Assembly (NCBI GenBank): GCA_905479495.1
Contig: CAJQMR010000029.1
Coordinates: 62,001-126,000 of the forward strand
Source of the DNA: an uncultured Anaerolineae bacterium
Lineage (GTDB): Bacteria > Chloroflexota > Anaerolineae > Promineifilales > Promineifilaceae
Reading direction: 5' to 3'
DNA: 64,000 bases
The translations under genes were made by a program, and so were the position numbers. Within the stretch, counting starts at the first letter, position 1. Each line of letters starts with the position of its first letter. A model generated the notes under the pieces. It did not search any database and was not told the DNA's origin. It was given only the letters and a program-made list of their open reading frames with translations. Shown piece by piece: positions 63,335 through 64,000 of the stretch.

Positions 63335-63363
63335 ATGGTAACACGGCCGTTTTGCCGTGTCAA
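63335..63363 (-). promoter_or_regulatory. Promoter of the trp operon
   Basis: On the minus strand TTGACA (63358-63363) and TACCAT (63335-63340) are 17 bases apart, a good sigma-70 pair. Between them lies ACACGGC-AAAACG-GCCGTGT, an inverted repeat containing one ACGGCCGT motif, which could be a regulator site or a by-product of the motif. Confidence 0.8.
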
Positions 63364-63367
63364 GAAA

Positions 63368-63556
63368 TTATTTTTGTTGCTTATACCACAAACGGAAGAA
63401 GATAGGCATTAGCAAAGCCAATATCGTTAGCAGAGCCCCAAACCAGCCAGGAAGATTGACCGATTCTGCTTCCATGAGCGGCGCAGCAGAAACGGTAAGC
63501 GGCAGAAGCAGTAGACAAAAAGTAAAATAAAGTGCTAAGCGTAGTTGTGTTTTCAT
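63368..63556 (-). CDS. Small exported membrane protein
   Basis: The 62-residue protein has a signal-peptide-like start (RLALYFTFCLLLLPLTVSAAP) and a second TM helix (GWFGALLTILALLMPIFFRLWY) with a basic tail. AAGGA lies nine bases before the ATG. The family is unknown. Its stop codon is five bases from the trp promoter -35, so the operon starts right after it; it may be an independent unit. Confidence 0.6.
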   Translation of the reverse strand: MKTQLRLALYFTFCLLLLPLTVSAAPLMEAESVNLPGWFGALLTILALLMPIFFRLWYKQQK

Positions 63557-63935
63557 GAATTTGTTCCTTTTGGTACCAAATGCTTCAGACAGATTACCAT
63601 TATAGACTGCTTGCGCCTATTTGGCAGCAAAAACTCTGGAATTTGATTGTAATTTATTTTGTAATGTTGTTTCGTTATAAAAGAGGCAAGGTTTGCAAAA
63701 ACCTTGACTGGGCAGGGCCTGATCAACATCGAAGCGACAACATCAACACATCGCAACCGCATCGCAGCTAACAACCTACCCGCATCGGAGCCATCAGCGT
63801 ACAAGCATTGCACCAACATTATTGCCGCATTGACGTCTACATCGCTGCCGCATTGCCGCCTTGATTAGTACCTATCCAAACGAGGAAAGAGCTTAGGCCA
63901 TCATTGTTTTCGTTCCCACGATACTTGATTGCGGT
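63557..63935. other. Gene-poor stretch ending in a hairpin with T-run
   Basis: No convincing ORF. 63730-63860 is poor in G on the plus strand and has many CATCG/CATTG words (ACATCGC, GCATTGCC) roughly every ten bases, an irregular short-period repeat. GAGCTTAGGCC (from about 63888) and GGTCTAAGCTC (63934-63944) pair with one G-T, followed by TTTTTTCTTC, so a plus-strand transcript could end here. An unannotated small RNA is possible but unproved. Confidence 0.3.
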
Positions 63936-64000
63936 CTAAGCTCTTTTTTCTTCTATTTTAGCCAAAAGGGCTTGCAAACCTAACGTGTAGCTGCGCCAGC
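63936..64000 (-). CDS. Possible C-terminal end of a gene entering from the right edge
   Basis: One minus-strand frame is open from the window edge to a TAG at 63936-63938 and reads WRSYTLGLQALLAKIEEKRA. This is a credible helical protein end, but only about 21 residues are visible and the hairpin described above overlaps the stop. No family can be named. Confidence 0.3.
   Translation of the reverse strand, partial: WRSYTLGLQALLAKIEEKRA

Noticed and set aside
63553-63819. 88-codon minus-strand ORF upstream of the small membrane gene
   Set aside because: No RBS, no domain, uneven composition following the CATCG-word stretch.

Overview
The window looks like chromosomal DNA of a Chloroflexota bacterium, most likely an Anaerolineae-type relative. 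This is an inference from gene style: NarL-type two-component systems with many-TM kinases, BTAD/STAND-TPR giants, an internal TrpB2-type tryptophan synthase, YvcK with an N-terminal membrane anchor, Thr/Pro-linker lipoproteins, and beta-helix proteins ending in 'YIPYV'-like tails. I saw no transposase, phage gene, CRISPR array or rRNA, and recognised no tRNA. The strongest genome-wide signal is a highly iterated palindrome, ACGGCCGT (often AACGGCCGTT), counted by eye about 100 times in 64 kb, inside and outside genes and on both coding strands.

Layout. 0-5 kb (minus): a kinase - glycosyltransferase - response regulator operon, cut by the window edge. 5.3-8 kb: two paralogous O-methyltransferases flanking a cupin. 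8.2-12.3 kb: a trypsin-like exported protein and a divergent BTAD-ATPase-TPR regulator. 12.3-17.3 kb: a small-molecule-kinase-like gene, then a plus-strand pair made of an effector-associated-domain protein and a STAND NTPase with TPRs. The pair shares a coiled-coil module and is the best candidate here for a conflict/immunity-type system. 17.4-23.3 kb: AhpD-like protein, SixA-like phosphatase, a three-gene membrane/beta-propeller operon, GlpX. 23.3-32.3 kb: SulP-STAS-rhodanese transporter, then a translationally coupled operon of an exported metalloprotease, an OppA-like lipoprotein and a TPR protein. 32.4-35.9 kb: phosphoesterase, MazG-like protein, GAPDH and YvcK, with central carbon control as a theme (GlpX, Gap, YvcK). 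36-41.4 kb: two secreted proteins, a self-regulated GntR/HutC repressor, an RlmA-like methyltransferase. 41.6-49 kb: a DUF6351-like secreted protein, a small protein with two palindromic operators, MtnA, a CDP-sugar cluster and a candidate structured ncRNA. 49.1-49.7 kb: rpmB and rpmG.

49.8-63.3 kb is one long minus-strand tryptophan operon led by a tRNA-Trp T-box (UGG specifier, T-box motif, intrinsic terminator and a TTGACA promoter all visible). Gene order is trpB2, trpE, trpS, lipoprotein, trpG, M16C peptidase, two lipoproteins, trpD, alpha/beta hydrolase, trpC, then a terminator. trpA and trpF are not in the window. Five of its eleven genes are not tryptophan genes, and three of these are lipoproteins with a recurring PsbP-like domain also seen at 25.6 and 28.6 kb.

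Many intergenic gaps hold inverted repeats built from short repeated words (GGAGATTGGAGATT, CACAGATTTCACAGAT, ACCGATTACCGATTAC), and there are two exact 33-nt palindromes with the same geometry, one of them inside a coding region.
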